Source of the DNA: Streptomyces changanensis
GTDB lineage: Bacteria; Actinomycetota; Actinomycetes; Streptomycetales; Streptomycetaceae
DNA length: 64,000 nucleotides
Assembly: GCF_024600715.1 (NCBI RefSeq)
Contig: NZ_CP102332.1
Location: 2,852,001-2,916,000 of the forward strand
Reading direction: 5' to 3'
Position 1 is the stretch's first letter, and each line of letters starts with the position of its first letter. The position numbers were made by a program, and so were the translations under genes. The notes below the pieces were generated by a model. It ran no database searches. It had not been told where the DNA came from and was given only the letters and a program-made list of their open reading frames with translations. Of the stretch, positions 8,393 through 16,458 are shown piece after piece.

Positions 8393-9528
8393 TGCCCACC
8401 AAGGAGGCCACGGCCGGGCCCCCGCCCGCGGCCGGGGAGCCGGCGCCCGGGCGGCCCCCGGGGAAGGACGCCGCGAAGGCCGCGGGGAAGGCGACCGGCG
8501 TACGCCACGTGCCCGCCGGGCTGCTCGCGGCCGTCCTCGGCGCGGCGCTGCTGGCCGCGCTGACGTTCGCCGTGGCGTGGGGGTCGACGGACATCGCGCC
8601 CCGCGAGGTGTGGTCCGTGGTGCTGCGGCGGCTCACCGGCGAGGCGCCCCGGCCCGGCACCTCCGACCTGATCGTCTGGCAGCTGCGGCTGCCGCGCGCC
8701 CTGCTGGCCGCCGTCGTCGGCGCGGGTCTGGGCCTGATCGGGACGGCGGTGCAGGCGCTCGTGCGCAACCCGCTCGCCGACCCGTACCTGCTGGGCATCT
8801 CCAGCGGCGCGTCGCTGGGCGCGGTGGGCGCGCTGGTGCTCGGGCTGGGCGCGGGCGGCGCGCTGGGCCTCGGGGTGTCGGGGGCGGCGTTCGCCGGGGC
8901 CCTCGGCACGTTCGCGCTCGTCTGGCTGATCGCCCGGCGCGGGGGGAGCTTCTCGCCCCTGCGGCTGGTGCTCGCCGGGGTGGGCATCGGGCAGTTCCTC
9001 ACCGGGTTCACCAGCTACCTGGTGCTGCGGGCCGGCGACGAACAGCAGACGCAGGGCGTGCTGTTCTGGCTGATGGGCAGCCTCGGCGGGGCGAGCTGGG
9101 ACACGCTGGCCGTGCCGGCGCTGGCCGTGCCGGTGGCGCTGCTGCTGCTCCAGGCGCGGTCCCGGCCGCTGAACACGATGATGATGGGCGACGAGACGGC
9201 CGCGGGCCTCGGCGTGAGCCCGGCCCGGCTGCGGCGCGAGCTGTTCGTGGTGACGAGCGTCCTGACCGGGATCCTGGTCGCCGTCTCCGGGGCGATCGCC
9301 TTCGTCGGCCTGATGGTGCCGCACGCGTGCCGCCTCCTCGTCGGCGCCGACCACCGCCGGCTGCTGCCGGTGTCGGCGCTGTTCGGCGCGGTGCTGCTGG
9401 TGATCGTCGACCTGGTGTGCCGCGTCGCCCTGGACGGGGAGGAACTGCCGGTGGGCGTCGTCACCTCGCTGATCGGCGCGCCCGCGCTGCTCTACCTGCT
9501 CGACCGGCGGCTCGGGAGGACATCGTGA
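8392..9528 (+). CDS. FecCD-family ABC transporter permease
   Basis: A 378-residue permease with a Pro/Lys/Ala-rich cytoplasmic N-terminus (about 40 residues) and about 10 membrane helices. Diagnostic FecCD segments are RLPRALLAAVVGAGLGLIG, ALVRNPLADPYLLGISSGAS and GAIAFVGLMVPHACRLLVG, the last being the ATPase-contacting region. It starts at ATG 8392 inside the stop of the binding protein gene and ends inside the start of the ATPase gene, so the three are one operon. Confidence 0.88.
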   Translation: MPTKEATAGPPPAAGEPAPGRPPGKDAAKAAGKATGVRHVPAGLLAAVLGAALLAALTFAVAWGSTDIAPREVWSVVLRRLTGEAPRPGTSDLIVWQLRLPRALLAAVVGAGLGLIGTAVQALVRNPLADPYLLGISSGASLGAVGALVLGLGAGGALGLGVSGAAFAGALGTFALVWLIARRGGSFSPLRLVLAGVGIGQFLTGFTSYLVLRAGDEQQTQGVLFWLMGSLGGASWDTLAVPALAVPVALLLLQARSRPLNTMMMGDETAAGLGVSPARLRRELFVVTSVLTGILVAVSGAIAFVGLMVPHACRLLVGADHRRLLPVSALFGAVLLVIVDLVCRVALDGEELPVGVVTSLIGAPALLYLLDRRLGRTS

Positions 9529-10409
9529 ACGTCTCCGTCGAGGACTTGAGCGTCGCCTACGCGGGCCGGGCCGTCGTGTCCGGTGTGCACCTCGTCGCGG
9601 GCGACGGCGAGATCGCGGGCCTCGTCGGCCCCAACGGCAGCGGCAAGTCCAGCGTCCTGCGGACCGTGTACCGGCACCTGAAGCCGGCGGCGGGCCGGGT
9701 GGTGGTCGACGGCCGCGACGTGTGGGACCTGTCGCCGGTGCAGGCGGCGCGGCAGGTGGCCGCGCTGCCGCAGGAGCGGACGAGCGACTTCGAGCTGACG
9801 GTCGGCGACATCGTCATGATGGGCCGCACCCCCTACAAGGGGCCGTTCGCCGGGGACAGCGCCACCGACCGGGCGGTGGTGGCGCGGGCGCTGGCGCAGG
9901 TGGGCATGGCGGAGGCGCGGAGCCGGTCGTTCTCGGCGCTGTCCGGCGGCGAGCGTCAGCGGGTGCTGCTGGCGCGGGCGTTGGCGCAGGACCCGGACGT
10001 GCTGGTCCTGGACGAGCCGACGAACCACCTCGACGTGCTGCACCAGGTGGAGCTCCTGGCGCTCCTGCGCGAGCAGCGCCGCACGACGCTGGTGTCGCTG
10101 CACGACCTGAACGCCGCGGCGTCGGTCTGCGACCGGCTGCACGTGCTGCACCGGGGGCGGGTGGTGGCGTCGGGGACACCCCACGAGGTGCTGACGCCGG
10201 AGCTGCTCGCCGAGGTGTTCGGCGTGCGGGCCGCCGTGGTGGAACACCCGCTGACGGGCGATCCGTTGATCGCTTTCGACCACCGTTCACCGGCCGGGGC
10301 AGCGGCCGGGACGGTGGCCGGGGACGTCTCCGCGCCGGCGGCCCGGCCGGCGGCGGCGACCCCGGCCGGTCCCCCTCCGGGAGTGACGGAACCGGAGAGG
10401 GTGCCCTGA
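9525..10409 (+). CDS. ABC transporter ATP-binding protein (FecE/BtuD type)
   Basis: A 294-residue ATPase starting at GTG 9525, overlapping the permease stop. Walker A is GPNGSGKSS (about residues 35-43), the signature is LSGGERQRV (about 142-150), Walker B is VLVLDEP with NHLD as the D-loop (about 161-172) and the switch His lies in LVSLHDL. The C-terminal 40 residues are an Ala/Pro-rich extension absent from most relatives. A strong hairpin follows the gene. Confidence 0.9.
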   Translation: MNVSVEDLSVAYAGRAVVSGVHLVAGDGEIAGLVGPNGSGKSSVLRTVYRHLKPAAGRVVVDGRDVWDLSPVQAARQVAALPQERTSDFELTVGDIVMMGRTPYKGPFAGDSATDRAVVARALAQVGMAEARSRSFSALSGGERQRVLLARALAQDPDVLVLDEPTNHLDVLHQVELLALLREQRRTTLVSLHDLNAAASVCDRLHVLHRGRVVASGTPHEVLTPELLAEVFGVRAAVVEHPLTGDPLIAFDHRSPAGAAAGTVAGDVSAPAARPAAATPAGPPPGVTEPERVP

Positions 10410-10419
10410 CGGGCGGCGA

Positions 10420-10447
10420 GGGGCCGCCCTTGGCAGAGGGCGGCCCC
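10420..10447. terminator. Terminator hairpin after the ABC importer operon
   Basis: A perfect 11-bp stem (GGGGCCGCCCT paired with AGGGCGGCCCC) around a six-base loop, ten bases past the ATPase stop. It lies between convergent genes and may serve both strands. Confidence 0.75.
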
Positions 10448-10502
10448 CCGGGGGACCGACACGGAGAGGGAGGAGGTGGACGGGGTGAACGGTGACGCGG
10501 AG

Positions 10503-11300
10503 CTACGCGGTGTGCCCGGTGGGCGCCCCGTCCAGCGCGCCCGCGGCGCGCGCCCTCATGGTGGCCAGGACGTCGTCGCGGTGGTAGAAGACGCGGCGGC
10601 CGTTCTTGTGGCGGCGCCAGCGGTGGGTGTTGGCCAGCCAGTACACCGTGCCGGAGGCGATGCGCCAGCCGGCGGAGATGTCCTGGGCGGTCAGCCCGAC
10701 GGGACCGCGGCCGGGGCGCGCGGGCGCCTCGTGCAGGGTGTGCCACAGGTCCGGCGTCCAGGTGTGCCCGCGCTCGACGGAGCACGTGATGGCCGCCCGG
10801 CCCGACGGGGCGCCGGAGCCGAGGTGCGCGACGAGCGTGCCGTGGCAGCCGGGCCGTACGCACGGGCCGATCACCATGTGCCGGTCGCTGCGGCCGGACA
10901 GCTCCGACCAGGCGGACTTGACCAGTTCGTCGGTCTCGGTCACGAGGTCCCCCGCCGCCTGGTGCCCGGCCAGCCAGCCCGCGTGGTGGCTGAGGAAGGC
11001 GAGGAGCGCCACGGTGTTGCGGGTCGGGGCCTGCACCCCCCGTTCCTCCCGGACCACCGCCGCCCAACTCGCGAGCACGCCGCGTATTCGGTCTCTGAGG
11101 TCCACGGCGTGGGTGTTGAGCGGGATGCCGGGCGCGCCGCGTTCCCTCACCCGCTCGACCACCCCCCGCGAGGACCTCGACGAGGTGAGGGAGTGCGTCA
11201 GCTCGTTGTACAGCTCCCCGAGCGCGACCAGGTTCCTGGTGATCCGCCGGGGGGTCACCCGGGTGCTCGGGCTATAGGCGGGAATAGCGGCACATGGCAT
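10503..11300 (-). CDS. Hypothetical zinc-ribbon/winged-helix DNA-binding protein
   Basis: A 265-residue protein of a type common in Streptomyces but of unknown role. I chose ATG 11300 because AGAGGA sits seven bases upstream; a longer frame adds 12 residues. The centre has a zinc-ribbon-like run (GPCVRPGCHGTLVAH, then TCSVERGHTW). The C-terminus (ISAGWRIASGTVYWLAN, then KNGRRVFYHRDDVLATM) resembles an excisionase/MerR-like winged helix. It may be a regulator, possibly mobile-element related. It sits just left of the biosynthetic genes. Confidence 0.55.
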   Translation of the reverse strand: MPCAAIPAYSPSTRVTPRRITRNLVALGELYNELTHSLTSSRSSRGVVERVRERGAPGIPLNTHAVDLRDRIRGVLASWAAVVREERGVQAPTRNTVALLAFLSHHAGWLAGHQAAGDLVTETDELVKSAWSELSGRSDRHMVIGPCVRPGCHGTLVAHLGSGAPSGRAAITCSVERGHTWTPDLWHTLHEAPARPGRGPVGLTAQDISAGWRIASGTVYWLANTHRWRRHKNGRRVFYHRDDVLATMRARAAGALDGAPTGHTA

Positions 11301-11709
11301 GGGGCATCCTCTGCAAGCGTATGACGACGGCATCAATGAGCCTGAGGGTCCCCACTACCAGGTCGATACCATTCCGTTCCCACCCGCCGGCGACGCCGGT
11401 CGGCCCTTGACAAAAACCCCCGCACGCCAAGAAGATGGGCTCCAGGTTGGTGTTTCATGCCCGCTTCGGGCAGCACCTCCGGGGGGCTTCGCGTTTTCCG
11501 CGTAAACACCGCGTAAAGCGATGATGAACCGCGCTCCTCTGAAATGCAATGCGCTCATCTGCCCAGCTCAGCTGGGCTGTTCGGCATGCTCAGGGGCGCC
11601 CTCGGCACCTTTCGCCCTTCCCCGGCACGACGCCCCCCGCGGTCCCACCCGGCGGCACCACGTCATCGGCGCGCCCCTTTGACGTGCACCGCGGGGCGGT
11701 TCGATCTCC
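11301..11709. promoter_or_regulatory. Upstream region of the phosphatase/isocyanide operon
   Basis: About 400 bp of A/T-richer DNA without a supported gene. It holds a TTGACA-like hexamer at about 11407, a small hairpin (TGCCCG-CTT-CGGGCA, about 11458-11472) and a perfect palindrome at 11561-11577. No -10 box can be fixed with confidence. Confidence 0.4.
11561..11577. promoter_or_regulatory. 17-bp perfect palindrome, candidate operator
   Basis: GCCCAGCT-C-AGCTGGGC: two perfect 8-bp arms around one base. It lies 130-150 bp upstream of the first gene of the + strand biosynthetic operon. The protein that would bind it is unknown; palindromes of this kind also occur by chance in GC-rich DNA. Confidence 0.4.
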
Positions 11710-12501
11710 GTGGCCGGAAACAGCCGTACGAGCGGTATTGGTAATTCCGCTGCCACCCCGCACCCCCACCGAGGAATTGAGGCCGACATCACTACGCGCA
11801 CGGAAACCACGGAAACCGGCCTGCGATCCGTGGACACGGTCCTTTTCGATCTCGACGGCACCCTGGTCGACACGCTCGACGACATCGTCCGCGCGGTCAA
11901 CACCGCGCTGCGCGCCCACGGCCTGCCCGTCCTGACCCACCCGGAGGTCCGCAGTCGCGTGGGCGAGGGCGGCACGGCGCTCGTCGACGCCTCCGTCCGC
12001 GCGTCGGGGCGCGACGTGGGGCCCGCGGTCGTGGCGCGGGCGCAGGAGGCGTACCTGACGGGGTACGCCGCCTCCCCCGCCGAGGAGTCCCGGCCGTACC
12101 CGGGGGCGGAGGAGCTGCTGAACCGGCTGCGGACCGTGGGGATCCGCACCGCGCTGTGCACCAACAAGGCCGGCGGCGTGACGCACGCCCTGCTCCGGGC
12201 GCTCGGCCTCGACGGCGCGTTCGACGCCGTGGTGACGGGGGACGACCCGGTCGGCCGCAAGCCGTCGCCGGAGCCGTTGCACCACGCGCTGAAACTGGCC
12301 GGCGGCTCGGCCGGCCTGATGGTCGGCGACAGCAGGCACGACCTCGCCGCCGCGGCGTCCGCCGGCATGCCCGCGGCGTGGGTCGGTTTCGGGTACGGCC
12401 GACCCGACCCCGGGCAGGCGCCCGACTTCGAACTGCCCAGCCTCGACGCGCTGGAGGCCGCGGCAGGCGCCGCCGGCATCCGACTGCGCGCCACCCGATG
12501 A
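11710..12501 (+). CDS. HAD-superfamily phosphatase (phosphoglycolate phosphatase-like)
   Basis: HAD motif I is FDLDGTLVDT (about residues 46-55), the cap region follows, motif II is CTNKAGG, the motif III lysine is in GRKPSPEP and motif IV is MVGDSRHD. All catalytic residues are present. The start is uncertain: GTG 11710 gives 263 residues, but the best ribosome site (GAGGAATTGAGG, 11771-11782) sits before ATC ACT ACG at 11788, where an ATG or GTG would be expected. It is 31 bp upstream of pvcA and co-oriented. PvcA-type enzymes consume ribulose 5-phosphate, so a role on a phosphorylated leftover or on a phosphorylated intermediate is plausible (inference). Confidence 0.8.
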   Translation: MAGNSRTSGIGNSAATPHPHRGIEADITTRTETTETGLRSVDTVLFDLDGTLVDTLDDIVRAVNTALRAHGLPVLTHPEVRSRVGEGGTALVDASVRASGRDVGPAVVARAQEAYLTGYAASPAEESRPYPGAEELLNRLRTVGIRTALCTNKAGGVTHALLRALGLDGAFDAVVTGDDPVGRKPSPEPLHHALKLAGGSAGLMVGDSRHDLAAAASAGMPAAWVGFGYGRPDPGQAPDFELPSLDALEAAAGAAGIRLRATR

Positions 12502-12532
12502 CCGCACCCACCCATCCCTCAAGGAGGGAACG

Positions 12533-13507
12533 ATGTCCGGTTCACCCGCGGATGAGATACTCCGTCTGGTCTTCTCTTTCCGCCGTCTCGCCCACGGTGC
12601 CGCGGCCGACTGCGCCGCCGGAGGCTGCGAGCAGTGCTTCGCGCTGCACCGGCCCAAGGTCGAGCACTTCATCGAACAGGGCGTTCCCGTCCACTTCGTG
12701 ATCCCGGCGTTCCCGGCCAAGTCGCCGAACCCGGAGAAGGTCCTCGGCACCCTGCCGGACATGGCCGAGCGCGTCTCGCTGGAGTTCCTCCAGGAGCTGT
12801 GCGACTACACCCGCCACTACTACGAGCCGGGCGCCCGCATCACCATCTGCTCCGACGGCCACGTCTTCAGCGACCTCGTCGGCGTCGGCGACGCGGACGT
12901 GGCGACGTACGGCGTCGAGCTGGAGACGCTGCTGCAGGCGATCGGCGCCGACGCGATCAACACCTACGGGCTGCAGGACGCCTTCCCCGGCTTCCCCTTC
13001 GACGAACAGCGCGCCATGCTCACCAGCCAGTACGCGGTCCCCGTCGAGGACGTCCGCGCCCGCGCCCTGAAGGAGCCGGCCGCGCGGAACATCTTCGGCG
13101 GCATCCACCGCTTCCTCTTCGAGGACCGCATGGCCACGACCACCGGCCGCAGCCGCAACAGCGTCCGCGAGGAGACCAAGTCCCTCGCCTACCACGTCAT
13201 CCAGCGCAGCGACGCGTGGAGCAACCTCGTCGAGGACTTCTTCCCCGAGGCGCTCCGCCTCTCCATCCACCCGCAGGTCAGCCACTCCCAGAAGATCGGC
13301 ATCCACATGATGCGGACCCGGGACAACTGGCTGACCCCCTGGCACGGCGTGGCGCTCGACGACGGCGAGGGCGTGCGCCTGGTCAAGCGCAGCGAGGCCG
13401 AGCAGCTCGGCGCGACGCTCGTCCGCCGCGGCGGCCGGGACAGCCACTACATCGCCCCGGACGTCTCGTCGTCCCTCAAGCCGCTCATCGAGGAGGTCGC
13501 GTCATGA
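12533..13507 (+). CDS. Isocyanide synthase 1 (PvcA/IsnA/Dit1 family)
   Basis: A 324-residue protein. Family hallmarks are FPAKSPNPEKVLGTLPDMAE (about residues 60-79), PGARITICSDGHVFSDLVGV (about 100-119), RLSIHPQ (about 241-247) and TPWHGV (about 265-270). PvcA/IsnA enzymes convert the amino group of tyrosine or tryptophan to an isonitrile, taking the carbon from C2 of ribulose 5-phosphate. Two cysteine-containing motifs near the N-terminus (CAAGGCEQC) are notable. The start ATG 12533 follows AAGGAGGG. Its stop overlaps the dioxygenase start (ATGA), the same order as pvcAB and isnAB. Confidence 0.92.
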   Translation: MSGSPADEILRLVFSFRRLAHGAAADCAAGGCEQCFALHRPKVEHFIEQGVPVHFVIPAFPAKSPNPEKVLGTLPDMAERVSLEFLQELCDYTRHYYEPGARITICSDGHVFSDLVGVGDADVATYGVELETLLQAIGADAINTYGLQDAFPGFPFDEQRAMLTSQYAVPVEDVRARALKEPAARNIFGGIHRFLFEDRMATTTGRSRNSVREETKSLAYHVIQRSDAWSNLVEDFFPEALRLSIHPQVSHSQKIGIHMMRTRDNWLTPWHGVALDDGEGVRLVKRSEAEQLGATLVRRGGRDSHYIAPDVSSSLKPLIEEVAS

Positions 13508-14301
13508 CCGCGTACACCGTCACCGCCCTCAAGCCCTTCGGCGCCGTCGTGGAGGCCCAGGAGCCGGGCACCGACCTGGGCGACGTCGACCCGGCGGCCG
13601 TACGGGCCCTGGTCGGCGAGCACCGCGTCGTCGTGCTGCGCCGCTTCCGCACCTGGACGCACAAGGACGACCTGGTCGCCTACGCCCGGCGCTGGGGCGA
13701 CCTGCTGTCGTGGAACTTCGGCGAGGTGCTGGACCTGGAGGTGCACGCCGACCCGAAGGACTACGTCTTCACCCCCGGCGAGGTGCCCTACCACTGGGAC
13801 GGCGCCTTCGCCGAGAAGACGCCCACGCACCAGATCTTCCAGTGCGTCCGCGCCCCCGCCAAGGGCACCGGCGGCCGCACCACCTTCTGCGACACCACCA
13901 TGGTCCTCGACGCGCTCCCCGACGAGCTGCGGGCCCGCTGGGAGGCGCTGGAGATCACGTACCGCAAGGAGAAGACGGCGCACTACGGGGGCCACATCAC
14001 GGCCCCGCTGGTCCAGCGCCACCCCCACACCGGCGAGCCGGTCGTGCGGTACGCGGAACCGCTGGACCCCGAGAAGTTCCTCAGCCCGCTCTTCCTCGAC
14101 GTCGAGGGACTGCCGGAGGGGACCGACGCGGAGGACTTCTTCGCGGACATCCGGGAGCGCCTGTACTCCCCGGACGTCATGTACCAGCACGCGTGGGAGG
14201 ACGGCGACTTCGTCGTCACGGACAACCACGCGCTGCTGCACGGCCGTACCCCGTTCACCCAGGGCTCGCCGCGCCACCTCCGGCGCGTGCACGTCCTGTG
14301 A
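13504..14301 (+). CDS. Fe(II)/2-oxoglutarate dioxygenase (PvcB/IsnB type, TauD family)
   Basis: A 265-residue TauD/TfdA-fold enzyme. The iron ligands are visible as HWD in EVPYHWDGAF (about residues 97-99) and the distal His in NHALLHGR (about 246), with an Arg in RHLRRVHV for 2-oxoglutarate. PvcB and IsnB act on the isonitrile made by their partner and introduce the alkene, with or without loss of CO2. Translational coupling to isocyanide synthase 1 supports the same role. It is the only PvcB-like gene in the window although there are two synthases. Confidence 0.9.
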   Translation: MTAYTVTALKPFGAVVEAQEPGTDLGDVDPAAVRALVGEHRVVVLRRFRTWTHKDDLVAYARRWGDLLSWNFGEVLDLEVHADPKDYVFTPGEVPYHWDGAFAEKTPTHQIFQCVRAPAKGTGGRTTFCDTTMVLDALPDELRARWEALEITYRKEKTAHYGGHITAPLVQRHPHTGEPVVRYAEPLDPEKFLSPLFLDVEGLPEGTDAEDFFADIRERLYSPDVMYQHAWEDGDFVVTDNHALLHGRTPFTQGSPRHLRRVHVL

Positions 14302-14341
14302 GCGCGACACGCACCACCAGGCTGACGAGAGGCGAGTCTTG

Positions 14342-16114
14342 ATGCGACCGTACTACGACGTTGTGATCATGGGTGGCGGACCGGGCGGTGCGACGCTCGC
14401 CGCGCTGCTCATGCGACAGGGCGGGCTCAGCGTCGCCGTGTTCGAGAAGGAGGAGTTCCCCCGCGAGCACATCGGGGAGTCCTTCGCGCACCCCCTGATA
14501 CCGGTGCTGGAGGAGAGCGGGGCCCTGGAGAAGGTCCTGGCCAGCGACTGTTGGGTGAAGAAGTTCGGCGGGATCTTCCAGTGGCGGGGCGAGGACCCGC
14601 ACGTGGCGTTCTTCGACCACGACAACACCGTCCGGGACGGGGCGCACCGCTGGGCGGTGCACGCCAACCGCTCGGAGTTCGACGCGATCCTGCTGGACCA
14701 CGCGCGGGACTGCGGCGCCGAGGTCTTCGAGGGCGTCTCGGTCTCCGACTGCTCGCCGCCGGCCGACGGCACGGGCCAGGAGGTGACGCTGAAGGACGGC
14801 CGCACGGTGCGCGCCGGCTACTTCGTCGACGCCTCGGGCCGGCGCAACAGCGTCGTCACGAAGAAGAAGCGCGAGTGGCTCTCCGGCTACCGCAACATCG
14901 CCATCTGGCAGCACTACCTGGGCGGGAAGCCGACCCAGTCGCTGGAGGGCGACTGGAACATCTTCCGCGAGCACGACATGTCCCCGATCGGCTGCTTCGC
15001 CTTCCGCGACGGCTGGTGCTGGTACATCCCCGTGCCGAAGATCATCGACGGGGAGCGGGTGGTCACCCACTCGATCGGCATCGTCACGGACCCGGGGATC
15101 CTCAAGCAGCCGGGCACCGACTTCACCGACGCGGAGGTGTTCCTCCGCACGATCAAGGAGGTGCCGAAGCTCAAGGAGCTGATCGGGGACATCCGCCCGG
15201 TCGGCGACAAGATGCTGACGGCGACCAACTACTCGATGATCAACGACCGGTTCGCGGACTTCGACGGGCGCTGGATCCTGCTCGGCGACGCCTCGTACTT
15301 CGTCGACCCGCTCTTCTCCTCCGGCGTCGCCTTCGCCACCAACCAGGCGCGCGCCGCCGCCGCCCTCATCCGCCACTCCAGCGGTTCGCAGATGAGCGAG
15401 GAGGAGCTGCGCGGGCTGTGGGAGGACTACGACACCGAGTGGCACGGCATGGCGTCGTCGTTCGCGCTCTCCATCGACCAGTGGTACCACGCCATCGGCA
15501 AGGACAACCCGGAGAGCGTCTACTGGAACAGCCGCGGCACCGAGGGCCCGGCGGGACCGAGCCACGAGAAGACGTTCCAGGCGCTGCTGAACACGGCGTT
15601 CACGCCGGACCTCCTCCAGGTCCTGGCGCAGGGCGAGGGTCTGGCCGGGCTCGACGTGGACGGTCCGTTCATGACCGCCTTCGCCAAGGCCAACAAGCTG
15701 GAACTGACAGCCGACACGAAGGTGTCCCTGAAGGAGGGCGTGGCCGTCCTGCAGGGCCCGGCGCTCGACATCCCCGGCTTCAAGGCCGCCATCCCGCCGA
15801 ACCCGGACCTCGTGCCGGCGGAGGAGCAGCAGGCCATCAGGGCGTACTGGGAGGACCCGGTCCGCAACGGCCACCTCGTCGAGTCGCCGCTCGACCGGCC
15901 GCTGGACTGCCACCGGTTCCACATCCCCGGTGACCCGGAGGCCCCGCAGGTGCGCGGCCTGGACGAGCGGGACGGGGCGGCGGACCTCTGGGCGCGGCTC
16001 CGCGGGGGGCCCGTGCTCTGGAGCGAGCTGGTCCAGGACCTGCACGAGGGCCAGGAGCGGCTCCTCAAGCGGCTGCTGCACGCCGGGATGCTGGAGCTGG
16101 GCAACCACGCCTGA
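14342..16114 (+). CDS. Flavin-dependent halogenase 1 (CmlS/CndH type)
   Basis: A 590-residue FADH2-dependent halogenase. The N-terminal FAD motif is GGGPGG (about residues 11-16), the KKFGG segment (about 74-78) resembles the region of the catalytic lysine, and GWCWYIP (about 224-230) is the GWxWxIP signature that marks flavin halogenases. VDPLFSSG (about 320) matches the region linked to FAD in CmlS. The ~200-residue C-terminal extension is typical of the CmlS/CndH group, which halogenates phenols, pyrroles or acyl groups. ATG 14342 was chosen over a TTG one codon earlier. It is closely similar to the halogenase at 54223. Confidence 0.92.
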   Translation: MRPYYDVVIMGGGPGGATLAALLMRQGGLSVAVFEKEEFPREHIGESFAHPLIPVLEESGALEKVLASDCWVKKFGGIFQWRGEDPHVAFFDHDNTVRDGAHRWAVHANRSEFDAILLDHARDCGAEVFEGVSVSDCSPPADGTGQEVTLKDGRTVRAGYFVDASGRRNSVVTKKKREWLSGYRNIAIWQHYLGGKPTQSLEGDWNIFREHDMSPIGCFAFRDGWCWYIPVPKIIDGERVVTHSIGIVTDPGILKQPGTDFTDAEVFLRTIKEVPKLKELIGDIRPVGDKMLTATNYSMINDRFADFDGRWILLGDASYFVDPLFSSGVAFATNQARAAAALIRHSSGSQMSEEELRGLWEDYDTEWHGMASSFALSIDQWYHAIGKDNPESVYWNSRGTEGPAGPSHEKTFQALLNTAFTPDLLQVLAQGEGLAGLDVDGPFMTAFAKANKLELTADTKVSLKEGVAVLQGPALDIPGFKAAIPPNPDLVPAEEQQAIRAYWEDPVRNGHLVESPLDRPLDCHRFHIPGDPEAPQVRGLDERDGAADLWARLRGGPVLWSELVQDLHEGQERLLKRLLHAGMLELGNHA

Positions 16115-16231
16115 CCCGGTCCTTCCCGGCCCGCGACCCGGCCCGTGCCGGCGCACCGCACAGGCGCCGGCACGGGTACGGGCGCGGGTCGCTCCCGCGG
16201 GCACCGGCGCTCCACCCGCGCCGCGTACCAC

Positions 16232-16285
16232 CCGCACCACCAGAACCGCCCGCACCACCAGAACTGCCTGCACCACCAGAACTGC
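16232..16285. repeat. Three tandem 18-bp repeats downstream of halogenase 1
   Basis: Three copies of an 18-bp unit (CCGCACCACCAGAACCGC and one-base or two-base variants) begin at 16232, 16250 and 16268, followed by a decayed fourth. They lie in the 344-bp gap 16115-16458, which has no supported gene. On the other strand the repeat would encode Gly/Ser-rich shadow peptide only. Confidence 0.8.
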
Positions 16286-16458
16286 CTGCACCAACCGCAG
16301 CACCACCTGCACCGCCCGCGGCCCCGGCCGCGGTGAGGAAGACACGGCACCATCCGCGCCACCGCCGCCCGTCCCGCCCTCGGGGGCTTCCGCCCGCCGC
16401 GGCCGGGGCGGGCGGCGGCGCGCGGCCATCCAGACGTTCCAGCAGAGGTGAGGGTCGC

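Noticed and set aside
14342..16114. Tryptophan halogenase (PrnA/RebH type) assignment for halogenase 1
   Set aside because: The length, GWxWxIP with a long C-terminal extension and the VDPLFSSG region fit the CmlS/CndH group better.
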